NCBI GenBank assembly: GCA_030272585.1
Contig: BSYQ01000019.1
Coordinates: 23,524 to 87,523, forward strand
Length of the DNA: 64,000 nucleotides
Direction: 5' to 3'
DNA from: Bryopsis sp. KO-2023
Lineage: Eukaryota > Chlorophyta > Ulvophyceae > Bryopsidales > Bryopsidaceae
Made by a program: the position numbers and the translations under genes. Of the stretch, positions 34,432 to 44,700 are shown one piece after another (the first letter of the stretch is position 1; the number at the start of each line of letters is the position of its first letter). The notes under the pieces were generated by a model. That model had not been told where the DNA came from, ran no database searches, and saw nothing but the letters and a program-made list of their open reading frames with translations.

Positions 34432-34725
34432 CTCGTCGCGTTTATCCACTAAAAAAGCGTGACTGCAAATCCCATTCGCGCTAGGCGCTGCGATTTTCTG
34501 AATCGCCCCTTTTTTGATATAATCCCGTTTAATTTTTTCCCAGTCGTCGTTCTTTTCGACTGTTCTCACTCTTTTTTTCCGTCGAACTGGGTCTGGTACG
34601 CCGACGAACCTGGCGCGTATTCCGTTTCGAATACGGCTGAGCACCCTTTGGCTCGTCCCCACTCTGACCCATTCCTGATAGCGAGCGCGTACCTGGAGCG
34701 AAGTCCACGCCTGGTACGGATCCAT
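34432..34725 (-). CDS. DIRS-like reverse transcriptase, N-terminal part
   Basis: Starts with ATG at 34725, which overlaps the stop of the gag-like ORF by one base (TAATG), so coupled translation is plausible. It is about 98 residues, basic, and ends just before the RT catalytic core at the chromovirus insertion. The stretch before the break (e.g. ANGICSHAFLVDKRDE) continues in frame into the segment that ends at 25631. Confidence 0.8.
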
Positions 34726-35495
34726 TACTCTGTTTTTGTCGTTTTCTCCTTGTTTCGATCGCGAACACCTCCACTGCTTCCAGCTCCACTATCGTTTCGT
34801 TTTCGTCCCTGAGGTCGCGTACCCTGAGCGCGTTGCTGTCCTAGGGACTTTGAAAGGGACTTCAAATAGTCCTCGCTCAAACTCTCGAGCGTACTGACGG
34901 TTCTCGATCCACTAAACTGCTTCGCCGCAAAAGAAAGGCGTATTTTTTCTTGTAACAATTTCCAGGCGCCTGGATGACTGTCGCCACTATCCGCCTTCAA
35001 GCGTAAAACTTCTAAACTTTCCACAGACAGAACAAGAGTTCTGTAGTAGCCTATTGCGTAGGGCCCTAGAACTTGGCGGACTGCGAGCGGCGTGTGCGGA
35101 CTACAAAGTATAGTCAAAAAGCCGCTAGTAAGATCAAACAAAGCCGAGACAACTGGGGACCAAGTGCGGAGCTCACTTCCAAAGCCTCCAGGCCCGAGTT
35201 TTTCTAATAAACGAAAACCCTGGACTGTTCCTTCGATAGGAAAGTATTCTCCTAACGCAGTTCCACTCGGACGATCGACCGGATTCACTGAAACTTGGGG
35301 TATTTTATCGGTCGTGGTAACAAAAGACTGCCTCACGTAGGCTTCGTCAAAGTTTCCTAGGTCCTGGCCTAGTATATGTCGCAAAGCTTCTAGCAAAGCG
35401 TTTTCCATTCGGGGGTAAAGATCTCCTTCAGGAGCCGAACCGTTCACGGGAGTGAAGGTCGGTTTTTGCAAAAAGCAAAAAGGTGGCGAGAACAT
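34725..35495 (-). CDS. gag-like ORF of the DIRS-like element
   Basis: About 256 residues from the ATG at 35495, which lies inside repeat A1. It is mostly helical, e.g. MENALLEALRHILGQD and LLQEKIRLSFAAKQFSG. A basic, Gly/Ser-rich C-terminus could bind nucleic acid. No zinc knuckle is seen. Position ahead of RT and the 1-base stop/start overlap indicate the structural (Gag-like) protein. The assignment rests on position, not on sequence match. Confidence 0.65.
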   Translation of the reverse strand: MFSPPFCFLQKPTFTPVNGSAPEGDLYPRMENALLEALRHILGQDLGNFDEAYVRQSFVTTTDKIPQVSVNPVDRPSGTALGEYFPIEGTVQGFRLLEKLGPGGFGSELRTWSPVVSALFDLTSGFLTILCSPHTPLAVRQVLGPYAIGYYRTLVLSVESLEVLRLKADSGDSHPGAWKLLQEKIRLSFAAKQFSGSRTVSTLESLSEDYLKSLSKSLGQQRAQGTRPQGRKRNDSGAGSSGGVRDRNKEKTTKTE

Positions 35496-35660
35496 AAGGA
35501 CACCGCCTTTTAAAGCCAAATCTGACTAAGAAAAAGACAAGGTGCAAACTAGCCCAAACACAAGCGCTGCCACAAATGCGTCAGCCGCGGCTGACTGCGC
35601 CAGCAAAACCCGCCCAGTATCGATCCAGTCCATAAACTCATGAACTGGAAGTTAATAACA
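35471..35660 (-). repeat. split direct repeat A1 of the DIRS-like element
   Basis: 190 bp matching 23814-24003 and 24257-24446. It marks the 5' end of the minus-strand element. Host sequence resumes at about 35661. Confidence 0.9.
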
Positions 35661-37170
35661 TATATGGTTGCTTTCATGCTAAAAATATATATACGCGACA
35701 TATGGATGTGTTGATCTTAGGCAAAGATATGCAAAGTAATTTACAGAACAGTTCTTGATACACCATCATATAACTCTAGTCCCAGCAAAGAGACAAGAAT
35801 TAGAAATGCGACAATCAATATTTCCCTGGACGTTATTATTTCCTGCGCGCGAAAAAACAGCGAAGGAAAACTCCCTTCGCATTCCGCGGGCCTCAAGAAA
35901 AGTAGAGCAAAAAAGCACAGACAGCCGGTGCACCCAGCAAACACTAGTTTTCGACGGTCGACCAGACACAATCCTTCAAAAAAATGTAACGATCCCATCC
36001 GCTCTATTTTCCCGCCGGCTCCTTACCAGCTGGAGGTCAACAAATCGCACCTGAAGGAATTAATCCAAGCACCAGCCAACGAGTCGGAAAAAAAAGAGCT
36101 CTCAATGCGGTTCCCAGACTCTGGTGAACTTTCAGTGGGTTCTTTTTCGCCCCTAATCTGCTTGAAAGGTTTGATTCTGCTGTGCACATTGCGCGAGCCC
36201 AACACGCTTCCCAGTGGGGTCAGGGGCTTCCATTTCGAAAACGTTTGGGTATTTTCGTCGAGCAGAGAAGAGAAGGAAGCAACGTTTTTCTTAACATCCC
36301 CCCGATGATTTAGGCTCTGGCCTGGCATGTCTTGTACTTCTTTTGGTTGGAAGATCATGTATGCTGAAGTTTTTTTTATGTTGCAATAGAGGCCTGGGCT
36401 GTTGCCATGCAATATTCAATATTGCTTCTTCTGAAGAAGCAATATTGAATATTGATTGATTTAGTCTTTTTGTCATTTTTTCTTCTCTCCATATACAAGG
36501 TGCTGGATTTCACCAAGGATCCATGAACAACACCACATAGATTTTCAAAAAAGAAAACCAACCGGAGAATTTTAAAGGGCAAAAAAACAAAAAAGCTAGC
36601 AGAACATTCTTTTTTTCAAAGCACAAGCACAAGCCTGCAACATCAACTGTAAAAACAAAAAAAGCCAACCAAAGAAAAATATTACAAGAAATGCCTTAGC
36701 ATTCAAAAAAAAAGGGAAAAAAGAAAAAAGAAGCCCTCTAGCCTTGGAAGAAAGAATCCATTCCACTCTATCAAAAACCAAGCTTTGGGAAAAGTTCGAA
36801 AGAAAATTTGCGACAATAACTAGAGAAGATCCTTGTGAGGGAGACGGCCAGAATTCTGACTTTTCATCCATGGAGCACCCCACTTTGGGAAAGGCACCAA
36901 AAAAACCCCATTTAAACATATGCACCATCAACAAACAAACAACCATAATTACATGCAAAGATGCCGATAAGACCGAATCTCATGTTTCAATGTCGATTAT
37001 CAGTTTTATAGTTTATAAATCTGCAAGATCTACCAGAATTCCAAAAATGTAATATGACCTTGATATTCCACAGCCCAAAGACACCCAACCACAAAAAAAA
37101 AGTGTTCCTTTCTTCCCGATTATCCAATCACACAGAACCACAACAAAACCACCGAGAATTACCAGCTCAA
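35661..37170. other. spacer without recognised gene
   Basis: Apart from a perfect hairpin at 36410-36454, I see no recognisable exon or repeat. Open frames near 35.9-36.4 kb on both strands are not convincing. Confidence 0.45.
36410..36454. other. perfect 21-bp inverted repeat with 3-base loop
   Basis: The arms 36410-36430 and 36434-36454 are exact reverse complements around the loop ctg. Each arm itself contains two caatatt-type half repeats. A transcript would form a 21-bp stem. Confidence 0.9.
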
Positions 37171-37181
37171 TAACATCCCGC

Positions 37182-38228
37182 TCATGTAAAATCCCACATC
37201 AAGCAAGTCCCTTTATCAGTGACCCCAATTATCATTTTGTCGTCACACCATAACCAAACATAAGGGTATTCCATATCGAATGCCAATGCATCTGGTGGTG
37301 TCTGCAATTTTCGAATGCAATCTCCTTGTTCCAGATCCCATACACTCACGACACCATGCGAAGAGCCCGACACCAGACGACCGCAACCCATTGCGATACA
37401 GGAACAATCCCCGTCCCCTTGGAATTTGCTCACAACACTCCCATCATTCAAATCCCAGACGAGAACAACTTGATCACTCGCCCTACTTGCTATCAAGCCT
37501 TTGAAAACTCTAGTTACCTCGATAACTTTGCCATAATTCCCAGGAAACACGTGAGTGCATGTTCCTTCCGCAACGTTCCATATCCTTATATCCAAAGATC
37601 CGCTTATCAAGCGCATCTTATCATCGGTGGAGGACAATGTCACCACATGGTTTGGATGCCCCCTCAACACTTTCTTGCACTTCCAGTCCCCTTTTCCCCA
37701 AAGTTTGATGAGGCCATCACTGCTCGCCGTCGCTACCTCTTCTCTAAGCTCCTCGATTGCCCAAAGAGTGTCACTATGAGCCTTGAATTGAAGCAAAGAC
37801 TCGGACGTATCAACATCCCAACCACAAAGTTCTCCCTTGTAGTCCCCACTCAACAAGATTTTATCGACAAAATGGACCGAAAAAACCACACGATTGCCAA
37901 CATTCAAGACCACGTAACTTTCTGGTCCAATTGTAGTATTCCAAAAGACCGGGGAAAAATCACCACCAAGTGCGATAAGGTGATCTTTCTTTGTTCCACA
38001 TCTGAAATCACTTGATTCCTCGAGACGAGTTGCTATGGGTAGGACCTGCTTTGATCGCCACAAGTTCTCGCACCGAAGTTTTTCGGACAAACGAGGCTCC
38101 TCGCTTGCTCGACGCCACATCTTTGCTACAGAGCGAGACCTGGCTAGATCCCTTTTTGAGGTTTTTTCAAGAATGCCCTTTATGATATTCAAGGGCAGAT
38201 CCCACTCCATGGCTGGAACTTGGTTCAT
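37182..38228 (-). CDS. F-box / WD40-repeat protein
   Basis: A single exon of 348 residues, ATG at 38228 and TGA at 37182. An F-box sits at residues of about 8-50 (LPLNIIKGILEKTSKRDLAR, then a Trp in the MWRRAS position). About six WD40 blades follow, e.g. LLSGDYKGELCGWDVD, VATASSDGLIKLWGKGD, RLISGSLDIRIWNVAEG and LVSGSSHGVVSVWDLEQGD. This is the FBW plan: the F-box binds Skp1 in an SCF ubiquitin ligase and the propeller recruits the substrate. Complete and undamaged. The lack of introns contrasts with its neighbours and could mean an old retrocopy or simply an intronless gene. Confidence 0.88.
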   Translation of the reverse strand: MNQVPAMEWDLPLNIIKGILEKTSKRDLARSRSVAKMWRRASEEPRLSEKLRCENLWRSKQVLPIATRLEESSDFRCGTKKDHLIALGGDFSPVFWNTTIGPESYVVLNVGNRVVFSVHFVDKILLSGDYKGELCGWDVDTSESLLQFKAHSDTLWAIEELREEVATASSDGLIKLWGKGDWKCKKVLRGHPNHVVTLSSTDDKMRLISGSLDIRIWNVAEGTCTHVFPGNYGKVIEVTRVFKGLIASRASDQVVLVWDLNDGSVVSKFQGDGDCSCIAMGCGRLVSGSSHGVVSVWDLEQGDCIRKLQTPPDALAFDMEYPYVWLWCDDKMIIGVTDKGTCLMWDFT

Positions 38229-38677
38229 TGGAACCCTTGGGAACGAATTAGTAAAGAAGACCTACAACACATTGTATCAACAATTTCTAAACAGCCAGCC
38301 CCCAAAGTCAGGATAGTGCTTGAAAACTCTGAAAATCGCTATTTCACAAATGATTGACGAACGACCACAGAAAAAAAAGGATCGTCGTTTTCTCTCAGCG
38401 CAAAGGGGAAAAACAGAAACAGAAAAAAGAGCGATAGAAGTTGAAACCCACGCACACCTTTTTTTTCCTTCGCGGGACGAAAAAAGCCGAACGTTTCGGG
38501 AGGCAAAAGCGTTGCGGTCCAGCAGATCGCACGCACACAGAGAATCCACGCGTTGCGAAAAGATAAAAATATCCTGCACACAGCACAGCAAAACCCTGCC
38601 CCCCAACCTTTTAAGGGAAGAGACGACGGAGACCGGTAAGCGACTTCGAAGGGGAGCTGGACGGGTTTGGTGCTGTC

Positions 38678-38745
38678 ACTCCGAACTCTGTCATTCCGAA
38701 CTCCGTCAGTCCGACACCCATTACTCCGAACCCTGCAACTCCGAA
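38678..38745 (+). repeat. 15-bp periodic ACTCCGAA array, locus 2
   Basis: Octamers at 38678, 38693, 38708, 38723 and 38738 at exact 15-bp steps; two are variant (attccgaa, agtccgac). A further degenerate unit lies at 38753, then a GCC-rich run. In one frame this reads as five-residue repeats of the TPNxV kind, so it could be coding. The locus-1 copy is not evidently coding. Confidence 0.85.
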
Positions 38746-38770
38746 TGCTGTCACTGCCGCCGCTGCCGCC

Positions 38771-38795
38771 GCCGCTGCGTCGACTGCGTGGCGAA
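38771..38795 (+). repeat. 25-bp dispersed repeat, copy 2
   Basis: Identical to 2287-2311. It follows the ACTCCGAA array after a short GCC run. Confidence 0.8.
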
Positions 38796-38968
38796 ACGTC
38801 TATCACCGTCGCGCAGGCATGTACAAAAGTGGCATTTGGCCCATGGAAGGGTGCAATATTGTCTGTGCATTGGTTTTTCGGTTTAAGCTATGTCTGAAGT
38901 AAAAAAAGAAACTTTGTTCTTGAAACATTGCCACCTTGACAGTTGATTGGTTGCCTCTTTTTTGCCAG

Positions 38969-39411
38969 GTTCGGAGTGTTTTCAACTTGGCTGTGTCTTG
39001 TCATGACACAGACCTGAAAAGGGCTGCCTGCAATTCCTTGCTGCAAATGCTCGACACCATCATAAAAAGAGTGACAATCATGCAATTTCAATTGGTAAGC
39101 TCCACGCTTCTTCTATCTTCTTCCTTATGTTGATTTTCTCTTCCCATAATTGGAAAAACTCATTTGTTTCTTTTTTTAATGTGTATTGTTAACACATTTT
39201 GTGATTTATTGTTTCTTTTGGGGGGGCTTTCAGAGGCTGCAAAAATCAATGGATTCTGCATTGTCTCCAAAAACTCCGACGGGCGATGACAGACTGGCTG
39301 GAATACAGGGAACAGGGAACGACTCTCCGAAATCCAAAGAACCACTGGAAGGTTCAGAAAGCCCTGCACCTGGGTCTGAACATCGGGCACCCGTTCTCTA
39401 CTCTACTGAAG
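38969..39411 (+). pseudogene. BIG-type Sec7 ARF-GEF fragment (DCB region)
   Basis: Two exons, 38969-39094 and 39234-39411, have good splice sites. The first reads VRSVFNLAVSCHDTDLKRAA then LQMLDTIIKRV. This resembles the end of the DCB domain of large ARF guanine-nucleotide exchange factors (BIG/GBF), where a helix of the form AVRTCYN..TTAKATLTQML occurs. The second is a Ser/Pro/Gly-rich linker. The HUS and Sec7 domains are not found downstream. Instead, TPR and RRM pieces from other genes follow. I treat it as a fragment. The identification is moderate. Confidence 0.45.
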
Positions 39412-39694
39412 GTAATATGACTCAGGTTTGGTGATGGCATTGTGGGTGAATATCTACATTTTTTTTTTTATTTTTTTTTTGGGGGGGTTTCCACAGGTCG
39501 CACAGCAAAAAGATGCAATCAGACACTCATGTAGCGCAAAATACAAAGCACCGATACTAATACAAAATTATTGTTTTGGATTGGGGATCGGTGGTGAAGC
39601 CTTTTTAGTGCAAATATCGCCAAAGGGGTCTGGGTGCCCGTTACATTGTGTGTTGCTCAATCTTTTACATATTCTTGCCGGTTGGTTTTATTCA

Positions 39695-39900
39695 GGAGGA
39701 GGCATTGCATGACACCAGGATTGGATCCGAAATATGTGAAGGCGTGCTTCAGGGAGGGCTGTTCTTTGAGGGACCTGAAGAGATGGGAGGAGGCTGCTGT
39801 TTGTTGTTGAGGGGTTACGGGTGGAGCCGGAGAACAAGGATTTGGTCAGAGAGTTTGAGAACGCCATCAAGGAAGGCCGCAGAAAGGAGCACCAGAAAAT
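39695..39900 (+). pseudogene. TPR-domain fragment, frame broken
   Basis: Reads LDPKYVKACFREGCSLRDLK, then WEEAA, then after a one-base frame change near 39800 GLRVEPENKDLVREFENAIK. This matches a tetratricopeptide repeat and the charged helix that closes TPR domains in co-chaperones (LDPKY.KA..R.G.A....Y.EA). TPRs bind chaperone C-termini or other partners. Only about one and a half repeats are present. Confidence 0.5.
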
Positions 39901-39969
39901 GAATGGACGACAGGGAGGATGCGGATGTTGCCCCTCCACCAACAAACGGCCTTGAAAGAAGATGTAAAG

Positions 39970-40165
39970 GATGCATCCCCTGGATGGTGAATGAATTCGG
40001 GCAAAGCTGCGGTTTTGGATTTGTGTGTTTTCAGGAGGTCCAGTCTGCCACCAACGGCATGCATGGCACTCGCATCCCTCAGGGATCCAAGCCTATCTAC
40101 GTCGCTCGATTCCAAACGAAAGAGGAACGAGAGGAAAAGCTCAGGGAGGCCGACGAACGCAAAAA
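39970..40165 (+). pseudogene. PABP-type RRM fragment
   Basis: The frame holds MVNEFGQSCGFGFVCFQE, which carries the RNP-1 motif GFGFVCF. It then holds GSKPIYVARFQTKEEREEKL, typical of the end of the fourth RRM of polyadenylate-binding proteins (GSKPLYVALAQRKEER). The linker between the two is a few residues shorter than in PABPs. The upstream RRM beta-1 strand (RNP-2) and other RRMs are not found. PABPs bind poly(A) tails. As placed, this is an isolated domain end. Confidence 0.6.
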
Positions 40166-40167
40166 AC

Positions 40168-40891
40168 AGACCCCCCAGGCCAGGGGATGGAGGAGAGCAG
40201 CATGGCGAAACCCATCCCCGGACGACTGGAAAGAGTGGTCAGGCCACGAGAAGAGGACCTGCCATCAGACTCAATCTTGGATGGATGGATGGGGTGGGAG
40301 GAGTCGGGTGCAAAGGAGGAGAAGCAGCCACGTTCGTTGATGGACTGCTATGGGAAAAATCCTCCGAAAAAGGACGCATCCACGACTCCACTGGCAGAAA
40401 AACGAATGCAAGCGAGCTCCAGGGCTGCCACCTGGGCTCAACCTGCCTCCAGGATTGTTGAAATAGAATCGCAATGTCCAGTCAGCAAATTCGTTGCCGA
40501 TCAGAATTTAGATTTGCCTCCAGGGTTGAATCCACCAGGCCTCAGAGCCCTAAAGAATATCAAGAACGATCCGCCATGCCCGGTGTCTGACATGGCAGCC
40601 AAAGTGAAGGATCTGCTACCAACATCCCCTAGTTCGCACCCTAGTCAATTGATGGCTGGTCGACCCAATGCTCAGGATACGGTGGTGCAGAGCAGCGAGC
40701 GTAAGGAAGGGAATTCGATTGCTGACAAGGACTGGGATTCGAGCAAGGTGGCTGGAGCCCAACTGGATCCGGTGCAGAACCAAATTTTTGTCAAGGTGGT
40801 GCCCAAGCAACCAGCCGGATTTACTGCTTACCAGAAAGATAACGGGGATGATAATGGAAACCAATGCCGATGGTGTCAAAGAAGCATTGGA
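40168..40891 (+). CDS. unrecognised Pro/Asp-rich exon
   Basis: A frame of about 240 codons follows the RRM fragment in a different frame. It is rich in Pro, Asp, Lys and Ser (e.g. AAKVKDLLPTSPSSHPSQL). Near 40855 a one-base change leads into a helical stretch GVKEALDDSAKKIKDAL. No family is recognised. It may belong to the same transcript as the fragments before it. Confidence 0.35.
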
Positions 40892-41212
40892 TGATTCGGC
40901 CAAGAAGATCAAAGATGCTCTGTGGGTAGGTAGGAGCATGAATGCACTTATTCATCTGCTTCTACCCTCCTCTCGAAATTCGTTTTCTCCGGTGTTGAGG
41001 GCAATCCAGGGCGTTCTGCTTTTCACTGTGCTCTACTTTTGAGATTCGGGAGAAATGGGCATGCAAAGAGGCGGCGCAGTGATCTTGACCCCCGCCCTCA
41101 TGGGCTTTGCCTCTGCGTTTGGTAAGGCGGCAAATTGAATTATTTTATCATGTGCGGGTTGCTGTTTGTTTTGGGGACGTCGGTTTCACTGGGATGTTAT
41201 TATGTTCGTTCA

Positions 41213-41510
41213 GGCGCCAGGACCTTGCACCGCAGCGTTGCAATCGCGAGATCTACCTCCTCGGCGGGGGTGAGTTTTGAAGGAGCATCGGCCCCCGCGA
41301 CAAATCTCATCGTGGAGAGTGTTTGACTTGTGTGTGTGTGTGTGTGTGTGTTTGTTTGTTCAGGGCGATTCTGGAGGCTGCGATCGTGCGCGCCACCGCA
41401 AACGTGGAGGTGAAACTGTCGACCACCCAAGGACTGGGCCAGGAGCTGTCGCCGATGTGCAAGTGGATACCCAGGAGGACGACGCAAACGCCAGCACCAA
41501 TGTGGATGTC
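41213..41510 (+). pseudogene. Ala/Val-rich exons, frame broken
   Basis: Two short exons surround a (GT)n tract (about 41329-41350). They encode AILEAAIVRATANVEVKLS and, in another frame, GAVADVQVDTQEDDANAST. Composition and phrasing resemble the Ala/Ser/Val-rich exons at 49.3-50.5 kb, so the two sets may be parts of one gene or relatives. Function unknown. Confidence 0.35.
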
Positions 41511-41789
41511 AGTGGGGATGGATAGCTCAGACAGGTACTTCAGGAGGGGGGGGGGGGATCATGTGCGAAAAAAAAAAGCCGCCTTGCTATGCGGAATAGA
41601 ATGTTGACTTCCGCCTGTGTCAGGAGGAGTAAAATTGACTGGTTAAGAAGATATCTTGAGAGGATAAGCAGAAGCTCCTTGTTCCAGAAAGTGTGAGATG
41701 GACATGTGGTTTGCAATATCACACTTCTCGTGTGGGAAAAGGTGTTTACCATTCCAATCTCAGAAATACTGAAGGAACAACTTCATGGT

Positions 41790-44700
41790 GTGCAACAGGT
41801 GATCACCTGTTGCTCACTGAACTCATGAGTTCACTGGAGTCTGAACGAGATGAGCTGTCCCATCGATGTGAATGTCTAGTGACTTCGGAAATCAAAACAG
41901 CCGGAAGAGAAGCAGCAAAAGAATCAAAAGAGGCTGCTGAGGAGCTGGACTCAAAGGCAGAGGCGCTCTCGGAGCAGCTGGCCAACATTTCAATTGCCTG
42001 TGCCAGGGACAGGAGCGACTCTCTGATGGATCGATTCAAATGTGAAATCCGGGCGAAGGCTGAAATGATCGATGAGCTCATGGTGTGTAAAATGCAAGAT
42101 GCATGTGTAACAAAACATACCAAACGGTCTTTTCTGCATGGAATTTTGAATTTTTTTTACCCAACGAGGATTGGATTGGATTGTATTGTATTCATCCGAC
42201 ACATAAATAATTAAGAAATTCACGCAAAAGTTTTGGAATTCGTTCTTATGGGGGGGGGGTAAGGCACAGTATTGAAACTCAGGCATACACAGGATGGACC
42301 TCAGAAAAGCTTCTTGAACCCCAAATCAGGTCAACATGGTGGATTCTTTTTTTTCATTATTATATTTATATAAGAGGGAGCATCTTTGTAGGGTTTTTTG
42401 AAAATCAAGAATGCAATGCACTTGATGCGCGAGGTGGTTGGACATTTTTTCCAGGATGACAGCAGTGCCATTTCGGAATCGTTTGCATCAGAGTGCATGG
42501 AGGGTCCGAAAAATGGATTGCCCAACATGGAGAGAATTGTGAATCTGTGGAGATCAACCTGCGATGCCCGGCAGCTGAGAGTGAGCGGACTCGAGCAAAG
42601 TGTGTCCGATCTCAAGGCCAACAAGAAAAAAGGCAATCAAGGAGCTGGAATCGAAACAGGTAAAAGGCACTCCCCCTGCAGTTGGTTTTGCAGCTTCTGC
42701 TGGAGTGTCAATGCAGTGATTGATTCTGGAGGGAAATCATCCACCAGTTTGATACGTCTGAATCAAAGCCTTTTTGAAAAGTTGGGTTGCCTGTTGGTTT
42801 TTCCCTCAGGATGAGGTGCTGACTGACTCTGCGAAAGGAGATTTCCTCGGTAAAGGAAATCATGGAGGCCAATGATCTGAGAGTGGAATTGGTCGTGGCA
42901 AGGAGGGCCATCGATTCGAAAGATGCCGAACTGAGCGATGGACTGGATCGATTGGTGAGACTTTTCAGTTTCAGGAGGAAGGTGGAGCAAAGGAGTGGGG
43001 CTCTTTTTTTTCAGAGAAAGAAAGCAAATGTGCCGAGACTTAGCTGGATGAGGTGCAGAGTCAGGCGAAAGCTACGAAGGAGCAGATGCAAGAGTTTGAG
43101 GATGCCCTTCAGGTAATATTCAAACCACATTTTTTTAATATAGATATGTTGTTTCAGGGGAGGGGCGGGATCTTGATGGAATAGGTGACTGTTGATGGGC
43201 ATCGATACAACTCAGCCGAGGGGGAGAGTGTCTGTCTGGACCCAGCAAAGTCAACGCTGATGCAGAAATAAATAATGAAGTTCACTGCCGACGACGACAA
43301 GATATTGAAATTGATGTTGAATGAATATGGTAATACTTATTTTGTCCACGGCTTTCCATCCATGTCTTGTGAACATTTTTGAACGTCAAGCTTCTCATCC
43401 AGTGATTTCTTGCCGATCCCGAGTGACTGACATCTGTCCCCTTCAAAAAGTCTTGACTGATTCGGCTGCATGTGTGAATTTTCGCAGGCGACTCTCGACG
43501 AATTGATTGCAAGTGCCTGATGGAAGTTTGCGAAAAGCAGTCCAGAGATGCCCACCGATACCAAGAAAAGTGTTGCACCTTGGAAAAGGACCTGGATGAG
43601 GTGCAAGCCGTGGTTGACCATTAGAAATCAGAAGTTAACAGAAAGGTAGAGGACTCAACACCACACACCTTTTTTTTGGGGGGCAACATGTGAGGTCAGG
43701 AGTCTTGCCGCTGTATGTGTTTTCAGGATCACCAGCCCTATGACCAATTCATTGATAAATCTCGGCACCAAAAAAAAAAATTGTGTCAGTACTTTTTTGT
43801 GTCATGTTTTTATTCCGGAGTGGTTTGCAGGAGAGTGAGATCACGAAGCTTTCAGAAGAAATGGATTCATTCAGCAGGAGGTCAGAGGAACTGGGGGCAC
43901 TGCAGAATGTGCGAAAGCGATTCGTGAGGTTGGAGCGTGATCAGCCAGGCTTCTAAGATTTATCCCCCTTCCCCCGGTCAACAACACAATTATGACAATG
44001 CGTCTATGTCTTCCCTTTGGAAGAAGCAAAATGACTAGGCTACATTGATGTTGAATTTTGGTGATTCTTGATGGGCTAAATACGCACAAGTATTCATGCC
44101 AACACATTTACGAACAGGAATTGTTACAGGTACAAATTTGTCCAAATGGCCAAGATATCCCTCCCCCCCCCTTCTAAAAAGAAATGACCGTTTCCTGGTT
44201 TGTTTTTCCTTTCCCTAGGTGGAACATGCACATCAAGACCTGAAATCTGCAAAAGAGAAGAACGCAGTCCTGGGTAGGGAAGGTGTCTGAGCAGAGGCAG
44301 CTTCTCAGCCAGCGAATACGAGAACGCCAAAAAGGACAATAAAGAAGTCAAATCTCAGATCCGGTCATGGAAGGAGGAGCTGGAATCGTCTCATTCCAAT
44401 GCCGACACTCTGGAGGAGGTATGATTCATAACTGAATCCCTGGCTGACTGGCATTGTCAATGCTGCCTTTTTGTTTCTGTGCAACTCAAACACACTAATA
44501 GGTGTTCTTTTGCACACATACATACATAATGAAATGATTTTGCTACACAAGGCATAAAGGCCGGGGGGGGAGAAAGGAAACGTGTTAATAGGCTGACTGA
44601 GAAGTATATCTCAATGTCCATAACATACATATATGCACATTCCTTTCCTTTTTTTTTTTTCAACTTTTTTTTTTTTTTTTTGGGGGGGGGGGGGGGCGAT

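Larger units (their letters stand above)
23561..35660 (-). mobile_element. DIRS/PAT-type tyrosine-recombinase retrotransposon, with nested chromovirus
   Basis: Minus-strand element read from 35660 down: a 190-bp repeat A1 (35471-35660), a gag-like ORF, a reverse transcriptase/RNase H ORF, a tyrosine recombinase ORF, then a terminal array. The array contains repeat B (126 bp; 23561-23686, 24004-24129, 24447-24572), spacer C (about 127 bp) and repeat A (190 bp; 23814-24003, 24257-24446). An A copy at one end, with B and A copies at the other, is the split-direct-repeat plan of PAT/Ngaro-like elements. These insert through a circular intermediate by a tyrosine recombinase, without target duplication. 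No target duplication is evident here. Without the inserted chromovirus the element is about 5.0 kb. The three ORFs are otherwise open, so it was competent, or nearly so, until the insertion. Confidence 0.85.

Noticed and set aside
35928-36412. Open frames on both strands near 36 kb
   Set aside because: Both look equally plausible and neither has a motif, start context or splice support.
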